Assembly (NCBI GenBank): GCA_044433285.1
Contig: JAWXTU010000006.1
Span: forward strand, 1 to 48,553
Length of the DNA: 48,553 nt
Direction of reading: 5' to 3'
Source: Aphodosoma sp044433285
GTDB lineage: Bacteria; Bacteroidota; Bacteroidia; Bacteroidales; Paludibacteraceae
Shown here piece after piece: positions 34,309-44,635 of this stretch. The stretch's first letter is position 1, and each line of letters starts with the position of its first letter. Below the pieces are notes generated by a model. The model worked only from the letters and a program-made list of their open reading frames with translations, was not told where the DNA came from and searched no databases. Made by a program: the position numbers and the translations under genes.

Positions 34309-36012
34309 ATGATAAAAAAAACATCTCTTTTATTTAGTGTAACTATTGCAATTGCTACACTATTACTCACCAGTTGCACAACAAAAATCGACATTGACGA
34401 TTTAGGTGATGTAACTCTTAATCAATCAATAGTACTGCCGATTGGATCTGTTAGTGCGTCGATTGAAGATATGATCGCAATGATTGGCTTAGACGAATAC
34501 TTATCTATAGACTCCAATTTAGTTGATAATAAAACGACATATTATATTGGTTGGGAGCTATACAATATGCAAGTAAGTATTATGGAGAGTGTTGGGGATT
34601 TCTCAATGGGATATGTTTCAGAAACAAATATGGATATTGCTGCACTTCCAGAAGTAGCTGAAATATTTGAACTTTATGAATCATTACCCAATTCCTCTTC
34701 AATTACATCTATCACTTTACCTGAGATGTCGTATGTGATTAACGACACTTCAACGTATGAGTTTGAATTTAATACAGATACCGAAGAAAAAGTGATACGT
34801 GTTGACCAAATAAACATTTCCGAATCAACTCTTAATATAGAATTTAATGTTGAAGATATGACCTTTTCCGAAAACAGCTACATTTTATTTGAGATATCTT
34901 TTCCTATGCTAGAAGAGCAATATAGTCATTTTGAAGTTATAATAGATAGCGAAAATGTCTCATACACAAAAGTACTAAACGATTTTTCGGTAATATTTGA
35001 TAATGACCTAAATTCAACAGATATGTATTTTACATACACAATTGTTAGTGATGGTGCTTTTGAGCTTGGACGAGGAGCAAAAATAGATATCTCAACTCAA
35101 TTTAATCTTATCGACTTTGATTTAATGCAGGGATATTATTGGCAAGAGGATGTGCTATACAATAATGTATACTATTTTGACTTGCCTAGTACTTTAACTT
35201 CGCAAAATTTCATTTTTTCAGAACCAGAACTATCTGTTCATCTGGAAAGTAACCTAGGTGCGGGCACGGAGCTAACTTTTAACTATTTATATACTACCGA
35301 TAAAAATGGGAATACGGAATATGCTGAATTTGACAATGGAGAAACCTCAACTACTATTATAATAAACAGCCCCGAAATACCTGGTGAATACGCATCTACA
35401 GATGTTATATTTAATAATGAATTTGGAAGTTTAGGCTCTATCCTACAAAGCAATTCTACTAAAATATCAGCTGATTTGAGTTTAAATTTAAGTGAAGATG
35501 AAAATGAAAGTAGCTACATCATCAATCCAGACGAAATTAAAATGGTTGCTGACCTATACCTCCCACTTCAATTCGAAGCTGGATCTGGTATAATGGCAGG
35601 TGATACATTTGCTTTAAACTTTGGCACTATAGAGAGTTACACTGAATTTATTGAAGAATTTTATGTGTTTATAGATGCTGAAAATAGTATCCCGGTCGAC
35701 TTGAATATATCGCTTATATTCACTGATGAAAATTACAACGAACTGTTCAGTCATAACGATATTACTATTTCATCTCCAGAGGTGGATTCTGAAGGCAAAT
35801 CTCTCTCAACGGAGATCAGTGAGATAAATGTTGAGTTTGAAAAAACTGAAGTAGCAGAAATCAATAAAATTAAATATCTGATATTTGATGCCTCATTAGC
35901 AGGTAATGACAATGATTCTAAAATATATTTCCAAACTACCGACTTTGTGAAATTTACACTTGCCGCCTTTGCAAAATTCAATGGAGAAATTGATCTAAAC
36001 GAAATTCTATAA
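34309..36012 (+). CDS. Large lipoprotein of unknown function, beta-strand rich
   Basis: 567 residues with a lipoprotein signal (MIKKTSLLFSVTIAIATLLL, lipobox LTSC). The mature protein is acidic, Asn/Ser/Thr-rich and made of repeated strand-like segments (for example ISESTLNIEFNVEDMTFSENS), suggesting stacked beta-sandwich domains. I recognise no named catalytic domain. It is 6 bp upstream of the OmpA-family gene, so the two are likely co-expressed; a role in the same outer-membrane complex is inferred from context only. Confidence 0.7.
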   Translation: MIKKTSLLFSVTIAIATLLLTSCTTKIDIDDLGDVTLNQSIVLPIGSVSASIEDMIAMIGLDEYLSIDSNLVDNKTTYYIGWELYNMQVSIMESVGDFSMGYVSETNMDIAALPEVAEIFELYESLPNSSSITSITLPEMSYVINDTSTYEFEFNTDTEEKVIRVDQINISESTLNIEFNVEDMTFSENSYILFEISFPMLEEQYSHFEVIIDSENVSYTKVLNDFSVIFDNDLNSTDMYFTYTIVSDGAFELGRGAKIDISTQFNLIDFDLMQGYYWQEDVLYNNVYYFDLPSTLTSQNFIFSEPELSVHLESNLGAGTELTFNYLYTTDKNGNTEYAEFDNGETSTTIIINSPEIPGEYASTDVIFNNEFGSLGSILQSNSTKISADLSLNLSEDENESSYIINPDEIKMVADLYLPLQFEAGSGIMAGDTFALNFGTIESYTEFIEEFYVFIDAENSIPVDLNISLIFTDENYNELFSHNDITISSPEVDSEGKSLSTEISEINVEFEKTEVAEINKIKYLIFDASLAGNDNDSKIYFQTTDFVKFTLAAFAKFNGEIDLNEIL

Positions 36013-36018
36013 TCTACT

Positions 36019-38664
36019 ATGAAACTTAAATATATAATAACCACTATATTGCTAACTACATTGTTAGGATCAGCAAAAGTAAACGGACAAACCTCTGCTA
36101 CGCTATATTTTATGGAGGAAATTGCAGAGCGTAACAATATGAACCCTGCATTTACACCAAATTGCAAATTCTATTTAGACCTGCCTATAATGCCTAACTT
36201 CTATTTAGATTTAGGCAATAACTCTCTCTCATTAAGCAATTTGCTATATCTGAACAATGGCAACACGACTACAGCCCTCAGTTCGGCTGCATCTATAGAT
36301 AAATTTTACAATACATTGCAACCTACAACAACGATAAGTACCAACTTAGCTCTAAATCTCTTATCGTTTGGTTTTCAAATAAATGAACGTAGTTATTTCA
36401 CATTCGACCTCGGATTAAACGTAAGCGCAAATGTATATATACCAAAAGATATTTTCGGACTGGCTCTATACGGAACTCCTGATGCTTATGGAGTTAACTC
36501 ATTTGATTTGAGTTCACTCGGTGTCAGTGCAGATATCTACTCTAGTCTTGGATTGGGGTATATGTATAAAATCAACGACCAATGGACTGTTGGTACTAAA
36601 TTGAAACTTTTAATGGGTTATGCCAATATCACTACAAATTTCAACAACGTAGATTTAAATGCATCATCTGATGAGTGGAATGTGCAAATAGACGGACAGA
36701 TAAATGGCTCTGTACCTCTCGAATTTGACAAAACAGCAGATGGACAACTAGATTTAATGTCGATGGCAATACCAGATGTTTCTAGCCTACTATCACTACT
36801 CTACCAACCAGGTGGAATTGGTGGTGCGATAGATTTGGGGGTAACATACAAACCAATAAAGGGTTTGACAGTTTCGGCTGCTATTACCGATTTAGGATTT
36901 ATACATTGGAACAGAAATTTGGTTACAGCATCTGTTAGCGATTTCACATATAGCATAGATGGTTTGATTGATGATACATCTCTTAGTGATATAATGGGTA
37001 ATAATATTTCAATGGATTCTACATCTGCTCTTGCCACACAATTTGTAGATGACCTACTCGAAGCTACAACAGCCACTGAAGGCGAGGCATATAACTCTAT
37101 GATATATGCAAATTTTGTAGTGGGAGCGGAATATGGTGTATTAAACAACAAAATATCAGTCGGCGTGCTGAACCGTTTGAAATTCAACAATGCTTACACA
37201 CACAACGAGCTTACACTCTCGTTAAATTTACGTCCGATTGACTGGATTAAGACAACATTTAGTTATACCTATATAAATCAATTTGCCGCCAATATGGGTG
37301 TGGGACTTAACTTCCGTATAGGTGCAATGAATATGTACCTTCTTGCTGATTTTGTACCACTATCATATGCTACCTTAGTATCTGAGGCAAATAATATGTC
37401 TATCCCGGTACCATATAATACTCAGCGCGTTACACTACAGGCTGGTATGGCTCTGAATATCGGTAGATTCTCTAACGATTTGGATAATGATGGTGTGAAA
37501 AGATATAGAGATAAATGTCCTAATACTGACATTAATTTCTTAATGAAACAGTGTCCAGATGTAAATAGAAAACAATTTGTAAACAATAAAGGGTGCGAGT
37601 ATGATGGAGATGGCGATGGTGTACACGACTGTTATGACATCTGTCCGAACACACCTGCGGGTGTAGAGGTGGACTCGGTAGGTTGTCCGTTCGATACAGA
37701 CGGTGATGGTATAGCTGATTATATGGATAATTGTCCAGACACACCACTCGTGGCAGAAGTAGATGAAAATGGTTGTCCAATTGACACAGATAACGATAGT
37801 GTACCTGATTATCTTGACCAATGTCCTGACACACCCGAGAATGTACAAGTAGACTCTGTTGGTTGTCCAATTGACACAGACAAAGATGGAGTACCTGATT
37901 ATCTTGATAAATGTCCTGACACCCCACAAGAGGCTGAAGTAGACAGAAAAGGGTGTCCGATAGATACAGACAAAGATGGTGTGCCTGATTATCTAGACAA
38001 ATGTCCTGACACACCACTTGGAGCAAAAGTTGATGCTGATGGATGTATTATCGATGCTGATGGCGACGGAGTAGAAGATATATTTGATAGATGTCCAGAC
38101 ACACCAAGCGGTGTAGCAGTGGATAGAGATGGTTGTCCGATAGACACTGACAATGACGGTGTGCCAGATTACCTTGATAAATGTCCTGAAAAAGCTGGAA
38201 CTGCTGCAAATAGCGGTTGCCCTGAGATAACAAAAGAGGTGAGAAACCTATTCACACAAGCGATGTCGGGTATCGAATTTGAATCAGGAAAAGATGTAAT
38301 CAAAAAATCATCTTACCCGCTGCTCAATCAAATCGTTGCAATACTCGGACTTAACGCAGAATATAATTTGATTATCAGTGGACACACAGATGATGTGGGT
38401 AATGACGATTTAAATATGAAACTATCTATAGATAGAGCTGCCGCTGTTAAAAATTACCTTGTAGAAAAAGGTGTAGATGAAAATCGTCTGCAATCGCAAG
38501 GATTTGGTGAGACTCAACCAATAGCAAGTAATAAAACGACTAAAGGACGTGCAAAAAATCGCCGCGTAGAGTTTGAAATAGCTTACGAGATAGTTACTTA
38601 CGAAAAAGTAGAAAATCCTGAATTAATAGAGAATACAACAGAGCCAAACAACTCAATAAATTAA
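36019..38664 (+). CDS. OmpA-family outer-membrane protein with DUF5723-like barrel and thrombospondin type-3 repeats
   Basis: 881 residues. A signal peptide ends near VNGQ. An N-terminal beta-barrel-like domain (about 25-490, DUF5723-like: MEEIAERNNMNPAFTP, YMYKINDQWTVGTKLKLLMGYAN) is followed by 8-9 calcium-binding TSP type-3 repeats (DTDKDGVPDYLDKCPDTP pattern, about 490-735). The C-terminal OmpA peptidoglycan-binding domain (SGIEFESGKDVIKKSSYPLL, ISGHTDDVGND, RAAAVKNYL, KNRRVEFEI) ends the protein. It anchors the outer membrane to peptidoglycan; a structural or adhesion role is inferred. The repeats make this stretch prone to assembly collapse and slippage. Confidence 0.92.
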   Translation: MKLKYIITTILLTTLLGSAKVNGQTSATLYFMEEIAERNNMNPAFTPNCKFYLDLPIMPNFYLDLGNNSLSLSNLLYLNNGNTTTALSSAASIDKFYNTLQPTTTISTNLALNLLSFGFQINERSYFTFDLGLNVSANVYIPKDIFGLALYGTPDAYGVNSFDLSSLGVSADIYSSLGLGYMYKINDQWTVGTKLKLLMGYANITTNFNNVDLNASSDEWNVQIDGQINGSVPLEFDKTADGQLDLMSMAIPDVSSLLSLLYQPGGIGGAIDLGVTYKPIKGLTVSAAITDLGFIHWNRNLVTASVSDFTYSIDGLIDDTSLSDIMGNNISMDSTSALATQFVDDLLEATTATEGEAYNSMIYANFVVGAEYGVLNNKISVGVLNRLKFNNAYTHNELTLSLNLRPIDWIKTTFSYTYINQFAANMGVGLNFRIGAMNMYLLADFVPLSYATLVSEANNMSIPVPYNTQRVTLQAGMALNIGRFSNDLDNDGVKRYRDKCPNTDINFLMKQCPDVNRKQFVNNKGCEYDGDGDGVHDCYDICPNTPAGVEVDSVGCPFDTDGDGIADYMDNCPDTPLVAEVDENGCPIDTDNDSVPDYLDQCPDTPENVQVDSVGCPIDTDKDGVPDYLDKCPDTPQEAEVDRKGCPIDTDKDGVPDYLDKCPDTPLGAKVDADGCIIDADGDGVEDIFDRCPDTPSGVAVDRDGCPIDTDNDGVPDYLDKCPEKAGTAANSGCPEITKEVRNLFTQAMSGIEFESGKDVIKKSSYPLLNQIVAILGLNAEYNLIISGHTDDVGNDDLNMKLSIDRAAAVKNYLVEKGVDENRLQSQGFGETQPIASNKTTKGRAKNRRVEFEIAYEIVTYEKVENPELIENTTEPNNSIN

Positions 38665-38683
38665 CAAATTAAATATATAACAA

Positions 38684-40693
38684 ATGAACAGATTCTTAAA
38701 AATTATGTTTTTCACGTGTGCAACAATTCTTGCTTCTTGCAGTCCGAAACCTCAAACCTATTCATCATTTGATGAATATCCCGAATACAAAGGCAATGAT
38801 TTGGGGGTAACATACACAGCTGAAAAAACTATATTTAAAATTTGGTCTCCTGCTGCACAAGAGGTACGCATAAACATCTATGATAATGGAACAGAGGGAG
38901 CACCTACATGTGTGAAAGATATGAAGTACGATGGGGAAGGTGTTTGGAAAATTACAATAAACAAAGACCTAATCGGACAATTTTACACATATCAAATCAA
39001 ACAAAACGATGTTTGGTACAAACCAACTCCTGGTGTATGGGCAAAAGCGGTAGGTTGTAATGGATATAGAGCTGCAATTATCGATTGGAGTACAACTAAC
39101 CCAGAGGGGTGGGAGAACGACAAACGTCCGGAGATGATATCACTCACAGATGCTATTATATATGAGGTACATATGCGTGATTTCACAATATCACCCAACT
39201 CGGGAAGTTCATTCCCTGGCAAATTCTTAGGATTATCTGAAAGTGGCACTACAACCACAGACGGACTTGCCTCTGGATTAGACCATTTACTAGAGTTAGG
39301 CATTACACACGTACAGATTTTGCCTAGTTACGACTACGGTTCAATCGACGAATCGCGCCTAGAGGATAATGATTATAACTGGGGATATGACCCTAAAAAC
39401 TACAATGCACCAGAGGGGGGCTACTCTACTGACCCATACGACCCAGCTACACGCATCAAAGAGTTGAAAACTATGATACAACAGTTGCATGCAGCAGGTA
39501 TCAGAGTGATTATGGACGTGGTGTATAACCACACATATGTTGGTGAGGATTCTCACCTAAACTTAGCTGTACCAGGATATTACTATCGTATGAACGAAGA
39601 TGGCAGTTGGGGCAATGGTTCTGGTTGTGGCAACGAAACAGCATCTGAACGTGCAATGATGCGCAGATTTATGATAGAGTCTATCAAATATTGGGTAGAA
39701 GAGTATCATATGGATGGATTTAGATTTGACCTAATGGGTATTCACGATATCGAAACAATGAATTTGATCCGTGCGGCGGTTGATGAGATTGACCCTACAG
39801 TAACTATACACGGCGAGGGCTGGTCGGCAGGCGATTGCGGCATTCCAGAAAGCGAAAGAGCAGTAAAAAATAATGCATCTCAATTTGCGCCAATCGGTGT
39901 ATTTAGCGATGTAATCAGAGATGCGATGCGCGGCAATTGGATGAGTGGCAACAACGGAGGGTTTATCACTAGCGCAAATGGCTACGATGAATCTATTAAA
40001 TTTGGTGTTGTTGGTGCAGTGGCTCACCCACAAGTAGATGTGGCACAAGTAATACACACAGACAGAGCATTTTCACTCTCTCCAGCGCAAACAATTAACT
40101 ATATCTCTTGCCACGACGACCCATGTATTGTAGATAAACTAAAAGATATCAACCCTAAATTCACTACAGAGGAGATTATCCGTGCTAGTCTGTTTGGGCA
40201 AACTATTGTCTTCACCTCTCAGGGTGTGCCATTTATCTACGCTGGCGAAGAGATTTTGCGCGACAAACAAGGGGTGCACAACACATATAAATCGCCTGAT
40301 TCGGTAAACCAAATGTATTGGGAAAACAAGGCGAAATATCCACAAGTATATGATTATTATCGCAACTTAATTGCAATGCGCAAAGCTCACCCAGCATTCA
40401 GAATGCACGATGCACAAATGGTGGCAGAGGCTATTCAATTTGTAGAATTCACAGATACAGAATCAATGCAAAACGTTGTAGCATACACAATTGACGGCAC
40501 AAAAATGGGCGACAGCTGGTCAAAAATCTTTGTAATATACAACGGACAAAACAGCGAGTGTAAAGTATCACTACCACAAGGCACATGGCGCGCTGCCTGT
40601 TACGATGCAAAAATCAACTTAGAAAAAGGTCTTGGCTCGTTTACAAATACTATCACCGTACCTCAAACATCGGCTGTGGTGTTGTATCAGTAA
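38684..40693 (+). CDS. pulA: Type I pullulanase (GH13, lipoprotein)
   Basis: 669 residues with a lipobox (TILASC). Domains: CBM48-like N-terminal module (GVTYTAEKTIFKIWSPAAQEVRINIYDNG), the GH13 barrel with region I VIMDVVYNHTYV, nucleophile region DGFRFDLMGIHD, acid/base HGEGW, and region IV as YISCHDDPC (an Asp where HDN is common), then a C-terminal beta domain (about 590-669). It cleaves alpha-1,6 branches in pullulan, glycogen or starch at the cell surface or periplasm. Its last 236 bp before the stop are repeated at 45141-45376, beyond the restriction island. Confidence 0.93.
   Translation: MNRFLKIMFFTCATILASCSPKPQTYSSFDEYPEYKGNDLGVTYTAEKTIFKIWSPAAQEVRINIYDNGTEGAPTCVKDMKYDGEGVWKITINKDLIGQFYTYQIKQNDVWYKPTPGVWAKAVGCNGYRAAIIDWSTTNPEGWENDKRPEMISLTDAIIYEVHMRDFTISPNSGSSFPGKFLGLSESGTTTTDGLASGLDHLLELGITHVQILPSYDYGSIDESRLEDNDYNWGYDPKNYNAPEGGYSTDPYDPATRIKELKTMIQQLHAAGIRVIMDVVYNHTYVGEDSHLNLAVPGYYYRMNEDGSWGNGSGCGNETASERAMMRRFMIESIKYWVEEYHMDGFRFDLMGIHDIETMNLIRAAVDEIDPTVTIHGEGWSAGDCGIPESERAVKNNASQFAPIGVFSDVIRDAMRGNWMSGNNGGFITSANGYDESIKFGVVGAVAHPQVDVAQVIHTDRAFSLSPAQTINYISCHDDPCIVDKLKDINPKFTTEEIIRASLFGQTIVFTSQGVPFIYAGEEILRDKQGVHNTYKSPDSVNQMYWENKAKYPQVYDYYRNLIAMRKAHPAFRMHDAQMVAEAIQFVEFTDTESMQNVVAYTIDGTKMGDSWSKIFVIYNGQNSECKVSLPQGTWRAACYDAKINLEKGLGSFTNTITVPQTSAVVLYQ
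40455..40690 (+). repeat. pulA 3'-end direct repeat, island-left copy
   Basis: 236 bp that align without gaps to 45141-45376 with 16 differences by my count (about 93% identity). It encodes the last 79 or so residues of the intact pullulanase. The repeats bound the restriction-modification island. Confidence 0.9.
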
Positions 40694-40851
40694 TTTTTTT
40701 TTGATATTTATAAAGTATTGGCACATAACAAAAGATTATATATGCCAAAAAGAGATAACTGATTGTCGATGAATAGTCGATAGTATTAATAATACAAGAT
40801 TTCAACATTAGTCATATGTATTGTTGATGATTTATTTAAACAAAAAGATAT

Positions 40852-43398
40852 ATGCCAGCAATAAATAATAAAAAGAAAAATCGCAAAGTAGGTGAACTGT
40901 TAACGTATGTAAGTCTATTTAGCAGTGCTGGCGTTGGCTGCTATGGATTCAAAGAGGAGTCATTTAATTGTATTGCCACAGTAGAACTAATTGAGCGTAG
41001 ATTAAAAATTCAAGAATACAACCATAAATGTATATATAAAAGTGGTTATATAGGAGGGGATATAACCACAGAATATGTAAAAAATCGCATCTTATTAGAG
41101 CTTGAAATGTGGAAAAAGAATCTTGGTGTATCTGATCTTGATGTGTTGATTGCAACACCTCCTTGCCAAGGTATGTCTGTTGCGAACCATAAGAAGAAAG
41201 ATGAACTACAACGCAACTCATTAGTAGTTGAGTCAATCAAACTCACAAAGAGAATAAAGCCAAAATTCTTTATCTATGAGAATGTCCGTGCATTTCTATC
41301 CTCTGTGTGTACCGATATTGATGGAACAGACAAACCTATTCATCAAGCAATAGATCACAATTTGTCTGGTGAGTATAATATTCACTATCAAGTAGTGAAT
41401 TTCAAAGATTATGGAAACCCATCAAGCAGAACACGAACACTTGTTTTGGGTGTAAGAAAAGATTTGAAAGATATTACACCTTTAGATATATTTCCGGATA
41501 TGCACCCTGAAGTCACCCTAAAAGAGACGATAGGACAATTACCGTCATTACAGAGAATGGGAGAAATATGGAATGAAGATATATATCATAATTTCAAAAA
41601 ATATACCCCACATATGGAAAGTTGGATTAAAGATATAAAAGAAGGAGAATCAGCTTTTGACAATACAGATATATCAAAGATTCCACATAGAGTTAAAGAT
41701 GGGGTAATTATTTACAACGCTCGAAAAAATGGAGATAAATATACTCGTCAAATGTGGAATAAAGTTGCTCCATGTATCCATACTCGTAATGATATCATGT
41801 CAAGTCAAAACACAGTTCACCCTTGCGACAATAGAGTATTTAGCATAAGAGAAATAATGAAAATGATGTCTGTACCCCATTATTTCAAATGGTCAGAATT
41901 ATCAGCAAAAGAACTTAATTCTCTATCTACAAAGGACAAAGAAGCATATCTCAAACGAGAGGAAATGAATATTCGTCAGAGCCTTGGAGAAGCAGTGCCT
42001 ACCATAATATTCCGCCAGATAGCAAAAAAGATAAGACGTATTTTAAACTATAAGGATTACACAGATCAAGAGATAGTGGGTATAATTGATCGTGAAAATT
42101 TAGCAAATCACCAATCATTGTTATCATTCATAAAAAACAGCCACTATTATAATTTCGCAACTCTATCGAAAATAGCAGAATTAGCAAATGCAAAAAGAGA
42201 TGACAATGCAGCATACTACACTCGTCAAGATATCTGTTTTGCTATTATCAAAAATCTCCCAGAAGCTAAGTCATACACTTCTTTAAGAATCCTAGAACCA
42301 TCAATAGGTGTAGGAAACTTTCTTCCATTACTTATTAATAAGTATAAGAGTGTTACTCAAGTTACTATTGATGTTGTTGATATTGACCCCTTTAGCATTG
42401 AAATATTGAGGTCTTTGGTTGATAAAATACCTCTACCAAACAACATTACAATCAATTATATTAATGCAGATTTTTTACTTCATAATTTTGAATACAAATA
42501 TGATATAGTTATAGGAAATCCTCCATATAAAAAAATTACAAACGATAAGCTACTATTAGCTAAATACAAAAAAGACATTACTAATAGTGCGACAAATAAC
42601 ATCTTTGCTTTTTTTATTGAAAAGAGCCTACAATTGGGAGATATAGTATCTCTTATCGTTCCCAAGAGCCTTATTAATACTCCTGAATTTAATGCTACAC
42701 GAAGCTTAATGAATAACTGCTCTATTGTTCGTATTATTGATTTCGGAGAAAAAGCATTCAAGGGTGTTAAAATTGAGACTGTTTCATTTGTAATAAATAC
42801 AAAGAATAAACCAACTCAAACAGTAGTAGAATCATATATAACAAACAATATCATCTCTCATGAGCAGTCTTACCTTACAGATCCAACGTTCCCATATTGG
42901 ATTATATATAGAAATGAAGAGTTTGACAATGTGGCAAAGGCTATGGAGTTTAATATCTTCAAGACATATAGAGATCGGACTATCACCAAGTCAATCACTA
43001 AGAGTCAAGGTGAGATACGAGTATTAAAGTCTCGTAATATAGGAAATAATGAAATTATTAACATAACTGATTACGATTGTTATATTGATGATATAGCAAA
43101 CTTAAATGTTGCCAAATTTTTCAATCGTCAAAACTGCATATTAGTACCAAATCTAACATATCATCCCCGAGCTTGTACATTACCGTCAAACACTATTGTT
43201 GATGGATCTGTTGCCATATTAACCCCCTCAACTGAAAGTGTAAAGATAACGAATAGAGATATCGAGTTTTATGCAACCGAAGCATTTTCAAAATTCTATG
43301 CTGTAGCGCGAAATATGGGAACACGCTCACTAAATATTGATAATAACTCCGTGTTCTTTTTCGGAAAACTTAAAACTAGCACAAACCAAAATATATGA
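40852..43398 (+). CDS. Fused DNA methyltransferase: cytosine-C5 domain plus adenine-N6 domain
   Basis: 848 residues. Residues about 18-395 form a C5-cytosine methyltransferase: motif I YVSLFSSAGVGCYGF, motif IV PPCQGMS (103-109, catalytic Cys), motif VI ENVRAF (143-148), motif VIII SSRTRT (191-196), motifs IX-X IREIMKMMSVPHYF and QSLGEAVPTIIFRQIAKKI. Residues about 453-700 form an N6-adenine methyltransferase: YYTRQDICFAI, SAM-binding ILEPSIGVGNF (480-490), NPPYKK (556-561) and IIDFGEKAFKGVKIETVSF. The last 150 residues look like a target-recognition region. Modifying both C and A fits an asymmetric target methylated differently on each strand, as in Alw26I/Esp3I-type IIS systems (inference). 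The stop overlaps the nuclease start by 4 bp. Confidence 0.88.
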   Translation: MPAINNKKKNRKVGELLTYVSLFSSAGVGCYGFKEESFNCIATVELIERRLKIQEYNHKCIYKSGYIGGDITTEYVKNRILLELEMWKKNLGVSDLDVLIATPPCQGMSVANHKKKDELQRNSLVVESIKLTKRIKPKFFIYENVRAFLSSVCTDIDGTDKPIHQAIDHNLSGEYNIHYQVVNFKDYGNPSSRTRTLVLGVRKDLKDITPLDIFPDMHPEVTLKETIGQLPSLQRMGEIWNEDIYHNFKKYTPHMESWIKDIKEGESAFDNTDISKIPHRVKDGVIIYNARKNGDKYTRQMWNKVAPCIHTRNDIMSSQNTVHPCDNRVFSIREIMKMMSVPHYFKWSELSAKELNSLSTKDKEAYLKREEMNIRQSLGEAVPTIIFRQIAKKIRRILNYKDYTDQEIVGIIDRENLANHQSLLSFIKNSHYYNFATLSKIAELANAKRDDNAAYYTRQDICFAIIKNLPEAKSYTSLRILEPSIGVGNFLPLLINKYKSVTQVTIDVVDIDPFSIEILRSLVDKIPLPNNITINYINADFLLHNFEYKYDIVIGNPPYKKITNDKLLLAKYKKDITNSATNNIFAFFIEKSLQLGDIVSLIVPKSLINTPEFNATRSLMNNCSIVRIIDFGEKAFKGVKIETVSFVINTKNKPTQTVVESYITNNIISHEQSYLTDPTFPYWIIYRNEEFDNVAKAMEFNIFKTYRDRTITKSITKSQGEIRVLKSRNIGNNEIINITDYDCYIDDIANLNVAKFFNRQNCILVPNLTYHPRACTLPSNTIVDGSVAILTPSTESVKITNRDIEFYATEAFSKFYAVARNMGTRSLNIDNNSVFFFGKLKTSTNQNI

Positions 43399-44591
43399 AA
43401 ACGACAATTGATACTTATCTTAATAAATTTGATTTAGACATTCGCAAATCTGGTAATGCTCGCTTTATGGATCAAAAGTGTACACCTGATGTAATATGCT
43501 TTATAGCTGATTGCGTATTAAACGCTTTTGGTGAAGGAGAAACATTTACTGTTGCAGATATTTGGGAGTCTCAGTACTTTGCAAAGAATGTTCTTGCGAT
43601 CTATAACAAACCTAATGCAGACAACCCGACGGCTCAACACGAGTATGATAAGTTTATACAACAACCTTTAAAGATGTTAGCATATGCTCATATCCTTGAA
43701 GAGGATAAAGTTAATAGGAGAAATGTTTTTACGGTAAGAAATATTGAGCTACTTGACTATATAGCTCAACGTGAAAGAAATACTTACATTTTTCTGACCT
43801 GCTATTTGGAGAAAGTTCTGAAAGATAGTAATATGTGGAAATATTTCGATGAGTATATTATCAAATCTACTCAACTGAGCTTTACATGTGTAGACTTCAG
43901 TGATCTAAAGGATAGATTTACACGATTTATAATTGGTAATACAGCCATTAATGGTAATGTGGAGGTGCATAGAATATTTCCAAAAATACTCAATATCTTC
44001 GCAGTTGAACATCACATACAAGGATCTGAAAAAGGTAAAATATCTAAATACCCATTCACGTTCTCAGACCTTATGTATAACCGCAAAAACTGGCGTGATC
44101 TAAACAAAGACAAGTCAATGACTAGACAAGAATCCGAAATGGAAGTGGTTGACATAGTACAACAAGAAACATACAATGCTTACTATGTACAAAAAGCAAT
44201 TGCGCTTATTCGCAAAATTCACAAAGATAGTGAAGTTAAAGATGAATGGGGAAACGGGGAAGCAACACAAGTTCACCATATTTTCCCCAAGTCACAGTTT
44301 CCTCAAATTGCCCACTATGTAGAGAACTTGATTAGGCTTACACCAACGCAGCATTTCACAAAGGCACACCCAAGTAACAAGACAAAAATCATCAATAGAG
44401 ATTATCAACTTACCTGCTTGTTGTTTAAAGCTGATAGCATCGGTAAGTCACTAAAACGTTTTGGTGAGAAATACTATCGAAAAGAGTCGTTCGTTTATGT
44501 AATCAATACCGGTTTAAAGACTGATATAGCTATGTGTTTATCGTTAGATGATATAAAATCAGAATTAATTAAAATATATAACGCAGCATAA
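43395..44591 (+). CDS. HNH restriction endonuclease (putative type II/IIS)
   Basis: 398 residues. The C-terminal half has an HNH motif: VHHIFPKS (293-300), Asn311 and His320 (ENLIRLTPTQHF), with the double-His start typical of beta-beta-alpha-metal nucleases. The N-terminal 250 residues are helical and have no recognised motif; they may be the DNA-recognition part. Coupling to the methyltransferase gene (ATGA overlap) makes it the likely cognate endonuclease. Eco31I, a type IIS enzyme, is a precedent for an HNH active site, but I cannot show homology without a search. Confidence 0.75.
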   Translation: MKTTIDTYLNKFDLDIRKSGNARFMDQKCTPDVICFIADCVLNAFGEGETFTVADIWESQYFAKNVLAIYNKPNADNPTAQHEYDKFIQQPLKMLAYAHILEEDKVNRRNVFTVRNIELLDYIAQRERNTYIFLTCYLEKVLKDSNMWKYFDEYIIKSTQLSFTCVDFSDLKDRFTRFIIGNTAINGNVEVHRIFPKILNIFAVEHHIQGSEKGKISKYPFTFSDLMYNRKNWRDLNKDKSMTRQESEMEVVDIVQQETYNAYYVQKAIALIRKIHKDSEVKDEWGNGEATQVHHIFPKSQFPQIAHYVENLIRLTPTQHFTKAHPSNKTKIINRDYQLTCLLFKADSIGKSLKRFGEKYYRKESFVYVINTGLKTDIAMCLSLDDIKSELIKIYNAA

Positions 44592-44635
44592 AATTTACAA
44601 TAACTATTTACACCTAGTAATATAAAGAATATAGT

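Noticed and set aside
37540..38026. Long minus-strand open frames opposite the OmpA-family gene
   Set aside because: They are the reverse of the repetitive TSP3 coding region and have Cys/His-rich low-complexity translations without family resemblance.
37608..38190. The regular repeats in the OmpA-family gene as a CRISPR array
   Set aside because: The repeats are in-frame codon repeats of the TSP3 domain (DTDxDGVPDYLDxCPDTP), lacking unique spacers.
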